Shown here one piece after another: positions 43,547 through 51,121 of a stretch of 64,000 nucleotides of DNA. The DNA lies in assembly GCA_000403415.2 (NCBI GenBank), contig KE159698.1, positions 62,001 to 126,000 of the forward strand, written 5' to 3'. Origin of the DNA: Firmicutes bacterium M10-2. Lineage in GTDB: Bacteria; Bacillota_I; Bacilli_A; Erysipelotrichales; Erysipelotrichaceae. Each line of letters starts with the position of its first letter. Position 1 is the first letter of the stretch. The notes below the pieces were generated by a model. That model was not told where the DNA came from. It ran no database searches and saw nothing but the letters and a program-made list of their open reading frames with translations. The position numbers and the translations under genes were made by a program.

Positions 43547-44384
43547 TGATATAAAAAGCACTTTGTATCTAGTACCGACTCCAATCGGAAACTTATCTGA
43601 AATGAGCGAAAGAGCTCTTCAAACCTTGAAAGATGTCGATCTGATTGCTTGCGAAGATACGCGAAATTCAGGAAAGCTTCTGAAATACTTCAATATTTCA
43701 AAACCGCTTATCTCTCATCATGAGCACAATCAGGAAACGAGTATTCCGAAAATCATTCAGGCACTGCAAGACGGAAAAAACATCGCTGTGATCTCGGATG
43801 CAGGGTATCCGCTTGTATCCGATCCAGGACAAAACCTTGTACGCACATGTACAAGTAAAAATATTCCTGTCGTACCGATATCAGGACCGAATGCAGCACT
43901 TGATGCATTAGTCGCAAGCGGGTTAGATACGCATCATTATTTGTTTTATGGATTTTTGGACGCGAAAAGCGCGAAGAGGATCAAGCAGCTCGAAACTTTA
44001 AAGCATATTCCTTATACGATTATTTTTTATGAAGCACCACACCGTATTGAAGCCATGCTTCAAGATGTATTGGAAGTGTTCGGAAATCGGCAAATGTGCT
44101 TAGGACGCGAAATTACCAAAATCCACGAAGAAATGATTCGCGGAAGCGTCGAAAGCGTAAAAAAAATTTGCGGATCATTAAAAGGAGAAATGGTCATCGT
44201 CATCGAAGGAGCAAGTTTGGAAAAAGAAGAAATTCCTTTGGAAGATGCGGCAAAGGTCGTTGATCGATATGTAGAAGAAGGATTAAGTACGAAGAAAGCC
44301 ATTCAGCAAGTTGCGAAGGATTTAGGCCTTTCAAAAAATGAGCTGTACCAATTTGTACAAAAAAGAAAAAATTCTGATAATTAA
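43458..44384 (+). CDS. rsmI: 16S rRNA (cytidine-1402 2'-O) methyltransferase
   Basis: This SAM-dependent methyltransferase of up to 308 residues is the RsmI type. It has LYLVPTPIGNLSEMSERALQ, LIACEDTRNSGKLLKYFNI, VISDAGYPLVSDPGQNLV, PVVPISGPNAALDALVASGL and FYEAPHRIEAML, all typical of the tetrapyrrole-methylase fold. It modifies C1402 in the ribosomal decoding centre. The start is uncertain between 43458 and 43485, both inside the 3' end of ricT, and ribosome sites are weak. yabA and yazA, which separate these genes in B. subtilis, are missing. Confidence 0.92.
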   Translation: MKRRIEVVDMKNNETTNGKNQDATRQKSFDDIKSTLYLVPTPIGNLSEMSERALQTLKDVDLIACEDTRNSGKLLKYFNISKPLISHHEHNQETSIPKIIQALQDGKNIAVISDAGYPLVSDPGQNLVRTCTSKNIPVVPISGPNAALDALVASGLDTHHYLFYGFLDAKSAKRIKQLETLKHIPYTIIFYEAPHRIEAMLQDVLEVFGNRQMCLGREITKIHEEMIRGSVESVKKICGSLKGEMVIVIEGASLEKEEIPLEDAAKVVDRYVEEGLSTKKAIQQVAKDLGLSKNELYQFVQKRKNSDN

Positions 44385-44413
44385 TTGTCAAAAAGGAAAA
44401 AATCATGTAAAAT
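44385..44413 (+). promoter_or_regulatory. Promoter of the purine operon
   Basis: TTGTCA (44385-44390) and TAAAAT (44408-44413) have a 17-base spacer, directly after the rsmI stop. Transcription should start near 44420, giving a leader of about 125 nt before purE. Confidence 0.75.
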
Positions 44414-44446
44414 AATGACGCAGAAAGTTGTTGGAGGGTCTTGATT

Positions 44447-44494
44447 ATGGTCTTAACAAGATTAAAGCAACAAGTGAAGATGAACAAGTCTTAA
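44447..44494 (+). CDS. Putative 15-residue leader peptide upstream of purE
   Basis: An ATG nine bases after a strong GGAGGG opens a short frame encoding MVLTRLKQQVKMNKS, ending in TAA just before the purE-leader terminator hairpin. The ribosome site lies between two nested stems, TTGTTG/CAACAA (44428-44433 with 44468-44473) and TCTTG/CAAGA (44439-44443 with 44457-44461), so translation and RNA folding would compete. The layout is that of an attenuator peptide, though no strong codon run is present beyond two adjacent Gln codons. Expression is unproven. Confidence 0.4.
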   Translation: MVLTRLKQQVKMNKS

Positions 44495-44496
44495 TG

Positions 44497-44525
44497 AGCG
44501 TGCCTAATATAGGTGCGCTTTTTTT
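44497..44525 (+). terminator. Leader terminator (attenuator) before purE
   Basis: AGCGTGCCTA and TAGGTGCGCT pair over ten bases with a 3-base loop, followed by seven T residues. It sits between the promoter and purE, so it must be bypassed for operon expression. Confidence 0.85.
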
Positions 44526-44546
44526 GCGGAAGGAAAGGTACAAAAT

Positions 44547-45035
44547 ATGGAAAAACCAAGAGTTCTTATCGTAATGGGATCACGTTCTGACATGCCCACC
44601 ATGGAAGGATGTATGGCTCAGCTCAAAGAAATGAATGTCAGTTATGAAGTTCGGGTGCTCAGTGCTCACCGCACACCGGATGCTGTTCTTGAACTATCGA
44701 GAACCGCGAAAGAAAAAGGGATCCAAGTGATTATCGCAGCAGCCGGAGGAGCCGCTCATCTTGCTGGTGTGCTCGCCAGTTCGACACCGCTTCCGGTAAT
44801 CGGGATTCCGATTCAGACAAGCGCTTTAGGAGGAATGGATTCACTTCTTTCTACGGTTCAAATGCCGGCTGGTGTACCGGTTGCTACGGTTGCGATCGGA
44901 AAAGCAGGAGCGAAAAATGCGGCCATTCTTGCTTGTCAGATGATCGGATTGGCTGATTCTCGCGTTCAGGAAGCTGTGGAATCTTTTAAAAAGGCACAAG
45001 CCGAAAAAGTGCTTGCCGATTCAATCGTGGAATAA
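44547..45035 (+). CDS. purE: N5-carboxyaminoimidazole ribonucleotide mutase
   Basis: PurE, 162 residues, rearranges N5-CAIR to CAIR in purine synthesis. It shows VLIVMGSRSDMPTMEGC, RVLSAHRTPDAVLE with the catalytic His, IAAAGGAAHLAGVLAS, and the GGMDSLLSTVQMPAGVPVAT loop. These fit class I PurE, which normally needs PurK, but purK is not in this operon and must be elsewhere if the class is right. It is the first gene after the attenuator, with GGAAGGAAAGG upstream. purL begins 10 bases after its stop. Confidence 0.94.
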   Translation: MEKPRVLIVMGSRSDMPTMEGCMAQLKEMNVSYEVRVLSAHRTPDAVLELSRTAKEKGIQVIIAAAGGAAHLAGVLASSTPLPVIGIPIQTSALGGMDSLLSTVQMPAGVPVATVAIGKAGAKNAAILACQMIGLADSRVQEAVESFKKAQAEKVLADSIVE

Positions 45036-45045
45036 GGAGAAAGAC

Positions 45046-48000
45046 ATGGATCAAAGAATTTTTGTGTGTAAAAAAGATCAGTTTCAAGTCGAAAGCAAAT
45101 CTTTGATGGCCGAATTGAAACAATCGTTGGATCTTGACGAAAATTTTAAATTAAAACAATACAATATTTATGATGTATTCGGGGCAGACTATGAGGATAT
45201 CCAGCTTTTGAAGGAACAAGTATGTTCTGAGATTGTTACGGATCAAGTGCTCGATCATATCGATTTGGATCAGAAGAAGTATCTCGCTTACGAATATTTG
45301 CCAGGACAATACGATCAGCGAGCAGATTCGGCGACCCAGTGTTTGATGCTGTTGAACAATAAGCCGGCTGTGAAGATCCATTCGGGAACTTTGCTTGTTT
45401 TTGAAAACGCAAGCGATGAAGATGTGGAAAAAATCAAACAGTACATGATCAACCCGGTTGAAGCCAGAGAAAAAGATCTTTCCGTACTTGAGGATGATCA
45501 AAACATAGACATCGAAGAAGTTCCTGTCCTCGAAAATTTTATTTCAATGGATCAAGATATGCTGGAAAATTTGCGTTCCACGTTAGGTCTTGCGATGTCT
45601 TTGGAAGATCTTGCTTTCGTGCAGCAGTATTTTAAAGAACAAGAACAACGAGATCCGACAATGACGGAGATTCGGGTGCTCGATACTTACTGGTCCGATC
45701 ATTGCCGGCATACCACATTTGAAACAATGCTTGAAAATGTAACGTTTCATGAAGAAAAACTGCAGGAAGAACTGGAGCGTTCCTTTAACAACTATTTGAT
45801 CTTAAGAGAAAAAGTCCATCAAAACAAAAAACCGTCTACTTTGATGGATATGGCTACGATTGCCGGAAAATACCTTCGCAAACAGGGAAAACTGAACGAT
45901 CTTGAAGTCAGTGACGAGATCAATGCCTGCTCGGTCGAAATCAAAGTGGATGTAAACGGAAAAGAAGAAGACTGGCTTTTGATGTTCAAGAACGAAACAC
46001 ACAATCATCCAACCGAAATCGAACCATTTGGAGGTGCGAGCACATGTATCGGAGGCGCGATCCGAGATCCGCTTTCAGGAAGAAGTTATGTGTATCAAGC
46101 AATGCGTATCACCGGAGCCGGAGATATTACCAAACCGATTTCTGAAACAATGGCCCATAAGTTGCCTCAGTCGAAAATCTCGAAACAAGCAGCGCATGGT
46201 TACTCTTCTTACGGAAATCAGATTGGATTGGCCACGACATTTGTCGAAGAAATTTACGATGATGGTTATGTTGCCAAACGTATGGAAGTCGGCGGAGTTG
46301 TAGGGGCTGCACCGAAATCTCATGTTAAACGCGAAAAACCGGAACCGGGGGATATCATTGTCCTTATCGGAGGGGCGACAGGGCGTGACGGAATCGGTGG
46401 CGCAACAGGTTCAAGTAAAGAACATAACGATACCTCGCTTGAAAAATGCAGCAGTGAAGTTCAAAAAGGAAATGCGTTGATCGAGCGCAAACTTCAGCGC
46501 TTGTTCCGCAATCCGAATGCAACGACCCTGATCAAAAAAGCCAATGATTTCGGTGCCGGCGGAGTCAGTGTGGCCGTAGGCGAATTAGCGGATGGATTGG
46601 ATATCGATCTGGATGTGGTGCCTGTCAAATATGAAGGACTCGATGGGACAGAGCTTGCGATTTCGGAAAGTCAGGAACGAATGGCTGTATGTATTCGAGC
46701 ACAAGATCTTGATAAATTTTTGGAAGAATGCCACAAGGAAAATCTGGATGGTGTCAAAGTCGCGGATGTGACAGATACAAATCGTCTTGTGATGCACTGG
46801 CAAGGAAAGACCATTGTCGATATGTCACGGGCATTTCTCGACACGAATGGAGTCAGACAGCATCAAGATGTAGAAGTTGTCCCTTCCCAACAAAAAGAAG
46901 ATCCGTTCAAAGCGGATGCGAATAATTTAAAAGATGTTCTTCAGCTTCCGAATGTGGCTTCTCAGATCGGCTTGGCTGAAATGTTTGACTCGACGATCGG
47001 AAAATCCACAGTCTTGATGCCGTTCGGAGGAAAATATCAGCTTACTCCGGAAGAAGGTTCCGTCCAAAAACTGCCGGTTCTCGGTTGGACGAATACATGT
47101 TCGGCGATGACCTATGGTTATGATCCGAAAGTTTCGCGTTACTCTCCGTATTTAGGTGCAAGCTACTCGGTTGTGGAGGCTCTTGGTCGTCTTGTGGCGA
47201 TGGGTGTCGATTATAAAGGAACAAGACTTTCCAATCAGGAATACTTTGAACGTCTTGGAAAAGATCCTCAAAAATGGGGCAACCCATTTCAAGCACTTCT
47301 GGGATTGATCGATGCACAACTTGCATTCGAAACACCGGCAATCGGAGGAAAAGACAGTATGTCCGGAACATTTAATGAAATTCATGTGCCTCCGACATTG
47401 ATCACGTTTGCTGTTCATACAGCCAAAGTGAAAGATATCGTTTCAGCACCGTTTAAAAAAGCCGGAAATTACGTTTATCTGGTCAAACATGATCCTAAAG
47501 AAGGATATGTACCGAATTACGAACAGTTGAAGCACAATTTCGATCGCATTTTGCATTTTATGCGTAAAAAACAAATCGTTGCCGCAAAAACAATCAAAGA
47601 AGGCGGTCTTGCAGCGACAATTTGCAAAATGGCCTTCGGAAATAAGCTTGGTGTGGCGATTAAAACAGATAGAAATGTATACGATACGTTGCTCGGATCA
47701 TTTGTTGTAGAAACAAATGAAACGATTAATGATCCGGCATTCACATTGCTTGGAATCTTGAATGACTCGAACGAAATCATCATTAACGATGAAAAGATTA
47801 CGATCGATCAGGCAATTGAAGCTTGGGAAGCTCGTTATCACGATTTATATCCTCGTATTGTCAATGAAAATAAAAAAGCGATTTTGGATACACCGCTTTA
47901 TGACAAACCTTCTCATTTATCGCGCAAAGTGATCGAACAGCCGAAAGTCGTCATTCCGGTATTTCCGGGACAAAACTGCGAATTCGATACAGCTCAGCAG

Positions 48001-48744
48001 TTTGAACGTGCAGGTGCGAAAGTCGAAATGCTTGTGTTCAATAATTTGACGGTTGAAAATATCGATAAAAGTATCAATGAGCTGGCTGAAGCGATCAAGT
48101 CCGCCCAGATCTTGATGATCGTAGGAGGATTCAGCAGCGGCGACGAGCCGGATGGGTCCGGAAAATTTATCGCAAGTGTCCTTCGCAATCCGAAAATCTG
48201 GGATGCAATTCAGACGATGTGTGCCAACGAAGGGTTGATCTTAGGAATTTGCAATGGATTCCAGGCTTTGATCAAATCAGGACTCCTTCCGTATGGTGAT
48301 ATCGAAAAGCTGGATCAGAAGTCACCGACTTTGTTCAGAAACGATATCAATAGGCATGTGTCACACATCGCAAGAACAAGGATCACATCCAATCATTCGC
48401 CGTGGTTGTCAAGTTTTGATCCCGGGGAAGTTCATAACATAGCCGTTTCTCATGGAGAAGGAAAATTTGTCGCAGACGAGGCTGTACTCAGAAAGCTTGC
48501 TCGTCATGGACAGATCGCTACCCAATACGTCAATGAAGAAGGAATCCCGACCATGGATGGAACCGATAACCTGAACGGATCTTCGTGGGCCATTGAAGGT
48601 ATCTTGAATGAAGATGGACATATTTTCGGAAAAATGGGACATAGCGAACGTTATGAAGAAGGTTTATTCCAAAATATCGACGGAAACAAAGAACAAAATA
48701 TATTTGAAAACGGAGTGCGGTTCTTTACGCATAAGAAAGCATGA
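45046..48744 (+). CDS. purL: Phosphoribosylformylglycinamidine synthase, single-chain form
   Basis: This 1232-residue FGAR amidotransferase fuses a PurS-like N-terminus, the two synthase halves and a PurQ-like glutaminase. The synthase has YWSDHCRHTTFE, NETHNHPTEIEPFGGAST, GGATGRDGIGGATGSSKEH and AIGGKDSMSGTF. The glutaminase begins near residue 967 (PVFPGQNCEFDT, GGFSSGDEPDGSGKF). Its nucleophile is Cys1069 in ILGICNGFQAL, with SHGEGKF near the end, so this glutaminase looks intact. Many Bacillota have separate purS, purQ and purL; the fused form occurs in some clostridial groups and Proteobacteria. AAGGAG precedes the ATG at 45046. Confidence 0.95.
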   Translation: MDQRIFVCKKDQFQVESKSLMAELKQSLDLDENFKLKQYNIYDVFGADYEDIQLLKEQVCSEIVTDQVLDHIDLDQKKYLAYEYLPGQYDQRADSATQCLMLLNNKPAVKIHSGTLLVFENASDEDVEKIKQYMINPVEAREKDLSVLEDDQNIDIEEVPVLENFISMDQDMLENLRSTLGLAMSLEDLAFVQQYFKEQEQRDPTMTEIRVLDTYWSDHCRHTTFETMLENVTFHEEKLQEELERSFNNYLILREKVHQNKKPSTLMDMATIAGKYLRKQGKLNDLEVSDEINACSVEIKVDVNGKEEDWLLMFKNETHNHPTEIEPFGGASTCIGGAIRDPLSGRSYVYQAMRITGAGDITKPISETMAHKLPQSKISKQAAHGYSSYGNQIGLATTFVEEIYDDGYVAKRMEVGGVVGAAPKSHVKREKPEPGDIIVLIGGATGRDGIGGATGSSKEHNDTSLEKCSSEVQKGNALIERKLQRLFRNPNATTLIKKANDFGAGGVSVAVGELADGLDIDLDVVPVKYEGLDGTELAISESQERMAVCIRAQDLDKFLEECHKENLDGVKVADVTDTNRLVMHWQGKTIVDMSRAFLDTNGVRQHQDVEVVPSQQKEDPFKADANNLKDVLQLPNVASQIGLAEMFDSTIGKSTVLMPFGGKYQLTPEEGSVQKLPVLGWTNTCSAMTYGYDPKVSRYSPYLGASYSVVEALGRLVAMGVDYKGTRLSNQEYFERLGKDPQKWGNPFQALLGLIDAQLAFETPAIGGKDSMSGTFNEIHVPPTLITFAVHTAKVKDIVSAPFKKAGNYVYLVKHDPKEGYVPNYEQLKHNFDRILHFMRKKQIVAAKTIKEGGLAATICKMAFGNKLGVAIKTDRNVYDTLLGSFVVETNETINDPAFTLLGILNDSNEIIINDEKITIDQAIEAWEARYHDLYPRIVNENKKAILDTPLYDKPSHLSRKVIEQPKVVIPVFPGQNCEFDTAQQFERAGAKVEMLVFNNLTVENIDKSINELAEAIKSAQILMIVGGFSSGDEPDGSGKFIASVLRNPKIWDAIQTMCANEGLILGICNGFQALIKSGLLPYGDIEKLDQKSPTLFRNDINRHVSHIARTRITSNHSPWLSSFDPGEVHNIAVSHGEGKFVADEAVLRKLARHGQIATQYVNEEGIPTMDGTDNLNGSSWAIEGILNEDGHIFGKMGHSERYEEGLFQNIDGNKEQNIFENGVRFFTHKKA

Positions 48745-50090
48745 TGGATCAAATAGAAAAACAGAGTATGGCGGGCATCGGAGCCATTTATAATGACCCG
48801 GATGCGGCCCGATCATTATATTATGTACTTCATTCCTTGCAGCATCGCGGACAAGATGCTGCGGGAATTGCTTGTACGGATGAGAGAAAGATCGTTTGCG
48901 AAAAAAACAATGGAATGTTAAGCGAGATCTTCAAACAAGATGTCTTGGAACAATTAAAAGGCAACAGTGCCTTAGGGCAAGTTCGCATGGCTTCAAATAT
49001 GGATGTGGATCTTGAAAATGTCCAGCCAATTATGGTCCGAGCCCATCAAGGTCATTTCGGGATCGTGACGTGCGGAAATATTACGAATGCTCAAAAACTT
49101 CGTAATCAAATGGAAGAAGATGGCTTAATTTTTCAAGGGAAGAGTGATGCGGAACTGATTGCGCACCTTATTCAATATTATCCGGGTCATTTATTCGAAA
49201 AGATCTTGAAAACCTGTGATCAGCTTGAAGGTTCGTATGTGTTTATCGTGATGACGAAAAACACAATGTATGCTATGCGGTCTTTGGATGGTATTCATCC
49301 ATTATGGATCGCAAAATACAATGACGGATATGTGATTGCAAGTGAAAGTGCGGGATTTACGATGCTTGATGTGCAGGAGCCAAGACAGTTGGAATGCGGA
49401 GAACTGATTCGTCTTGGGAAAGGAACGATTCAAAGCTATCGTTTAAAAGAAGAAGAAACGGATCATTTATGCGCGATGGAATACGTGTATTATTCAAGAC
49501 CGGATAGTGTACTTGACGAAAAAAATGTTCATGCGGTCCGTGAGGATTGCGGGACTTTATTGGCATATAACGAAAGCGTGGATGCGGATATCGTGGTTGG
49601 GGTGCCGGATACAGCTATGAGTGCGGCTGCAGCTTTTGCACGGATGCTCAAAAAACCGTATGAGATTGGTTTGATTAAAAATCGATATATCGGTTCGACA
49701 TATATTCGACCTTCTTCGCTGCAGCGTGAGCAGGGAATTCGTACACGTTTGAATGCGATTTCATCAATCGTTCGAGATAAGAAAGTCTACTTGGTGGATG
49801 ATTCTTTAGTAAAAGGCTTTACAGCCAAACGATTGTGTCAACTTTTAAAAGAAGCGGGCGCAAAAGAAGTGCATTTGCGAATCGCTTCGCCGAAAATCAA
49901 ATTTTCATGTATTTACGGATATGAAGATGCGACTCAGGATATGTTGGCAGCCTATAAGTATACAGATGAAGAAATGTGTCAGTTGTTCGGTGCTGATTCG
50001 ATCCGGTTTCTGGAAGAAGAAGCGTTTGAATACTGTGTCGGAAAACAAAGCTGCAAAGCTTGTATGAATAATAAGAAAGGATGGAAGTAA
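48741..50090 (+). CDS. purF: Amidophosphoribosyltransferase with altered glutaminase site
   Basis: This 449-residue protein aligns along its length with PurF. The phosphoribosyltransferase part is well kept: MEYVYYSRPDS, GVPDTAMSAAAAFA, GLIKNRYIGSTYIRPS and the PRPP loop VYLVDDSLVKGFTAKR. The cysteines expected to bind the Fe-S cluster (HLCAME, FSCIYG, CKAC) remain. The glutaminase part is altered. Where Cys1 should follow the propeptide there is Ala11 (SMAGIGAI), the YST segment after Arg82 reads MAS, and the HNGN motif reads TCGN at 110-113; Asp136 is kept. It may use free ammonia. It overlaps purL by four bases and purM by one. Confidence 0.85.
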   Translation: MMDQIEKQSMAGIGAIYNDPDAARSLYYVLHSLQHRGQDAAGIACTDERKIVCEKNNGMLSEIFKQDVLEQLKGNSALGQVRMASNMDVDLENVQPIMVRAHQGHFGIVTCGNITNAQKLRNQMEEDGLIFQGKSDAELIAHLIQYYPGHLFEKILKTCDQLEGSYVFIVMTKNTMYAMRSLDGIHPLWIAKYNDGYVIASESAGFTMLDVQEPRQLECGELIRLGKGTIQSYRLKEEETDHLCAMEYVYYSRPDSVLDEKNVHAVREDCGTLLAYNESVDADIVVGVPDTAMSAAAAFARMLKKPYEIGLIKNRYIGSTYIRPSSLQREQGIRTRLNAISSIVRDKKVYLVDDSLVKGFTAKRLCQLLKEAGAKEVHLRIASPKIKFSCIYGYEDATQDMLAAYKYTDEEMCQLFGADSIRFLEEEAFEYCVGKQSCKACMNNKKGWK

Positions 50091-51121
50091 TGGCGGAAAA
50101 ATATAAAGAAGCCGGAGTAGATTTAGAGGCCGGATATGAATCGGTGCGTCGTATTAAATCTCATGTGGCAAGAACGAAAGTAAAAGGGGCGATCGATTCG
50201 ATCGGAGCGTTTGGCGGAATGTTCGATCTCAGTGCCTACGGAATGAAAGAACCGGTACTTGTTTCAGGAACCGATGGTGTTGGAACAAAGTTGATGCTTG
50301 CGTTTGAAATGGATAAGCATGATACGATTGGAATCGATGCGGTAGCAATGTGTGTCAATGATGTACTTGTACAAGGTGCTGCTCCAATCTTTTTCCTTGA
50401 TTATATTGCGGTCGGACAAAACAAACCGGAAGTGATCGAACAGATCGTCCAAGGTGTCGCAGATGGTTGTGTTGACAGCGAGTGTGCTTTAATTGGCGGA
50501 GAAACAGCAGAAATGCCGGATATGTATGCGAAAGATCATTACGATCTTGCCGGTTTTTGCGTAGGGGCTGTCGATAAATCGAAATTGAAAGATTCGAGGA
50601 ACTTAAAAGTTGGTGATGTCCTGATCGGACTTCCGAGCAGTGGCGTACATTCTAACGGATTTTCACTGGTACGAAAGGTGCTGTTCAAGGATAATCATCT
50701 TGATCCTCATGCAAAATACGAAGAATTGGATGGACAAGTGCTCGGAGATGTGCTTTTAACACCGACAAAAATTTATGTACGTCCGATCAAGGCATTATTC
50801 GATCAAGTCGATATTCATGCGATGTCTCATATCACAGGTGGTGGTTTTTATGAAAATGTACCACGTATGCTTAAAGACGGAATGGGTGTCGAGATCGATA
50901 CGAAAGCTTTCCCGCGTCCGAAGATCTTTGATTTTATTCAAGACAAGGGCCAAATCGATTGGAAAGAAATGTATAACGTATTTAATATGGGGATCGGATT
51001 TATCATTGCGGTCGATCCGAAAGATGTTGATACGACCAGAGAACTGTTGAAGGAAGCAAATCAGGAATCGTACGTGATCGGAACAGTGACCGATCGCGGC
51101 GAGGTGGAAGTGAAATGGTAA
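50090..51121 (+). CDS. purM: Phosphoribosylformylglycinamidine cyclo-ligase
   Basis: PurM, 343 residues, closes the imidazole ring to give AIR. It shows GVDLEAGYESVRRIKSHVAR, GTDGVGTKLMLAFEMDKHDT, DAVAMCVNDVLVQGAAPIFF with LDYIAVG, ALIGGETAEMPDMY, GLPSSGVHSNGFSLVRKV and THITGGG-like SHITGGGFYENVPRML. The ATG at 50090 shares one base with the purF stop (TAATG) and follows AAAGG. The earlier ATG at 50081 lies too close to that ribosome site. Its end overlaps purN by seven bases. Confidence 0.96.
   Translation: MAEKYKEAGVDLEAGYESVRRIKSHVARTKVKGAIDSIGAFGGMFDLSAYGMKEPVLVSGTDGVGTKLMLAFEMDKHDTIGIDAVAMCVNDVLVQGAAPIFFLDYIAVGQNKPEVIEQIVQGVADGCVDSECALIGGETAEMPDMYAKDHYDLAGFCVGAVDKSKLKDSRNLKVGDVLIGLPSSGVHSNGFSLVRKVLFKDNHLDPHAKYEELDGQVLGDVLLTPTKIYVRPIKALFDQVDIHAMSHITGGGFYENVPRMLKDGMGVEIDTKAFPRPKIFDFIQDKGQIDWKEMYNVFNMGIGFIIAVDPKDVDTTRELLKEANQESYVIGTVTDRGEVEVKW

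Noticed and set aside
44414-44546. Guanine or PRPP riboswitch in the purE leader
   Set aside because: The conserved core segments of the purine and ykkC-type aptamers are not present. Only a terminator and simple nested stems are seen.
48741-48800. PurF as a pseudogene because the nucleophile is absent
   Set aside because: The full frame, the PRPP-binding loop, the Fe-S cysteines and tight overlaps with purL and purM are all intact, so it is more likely a functional variant.
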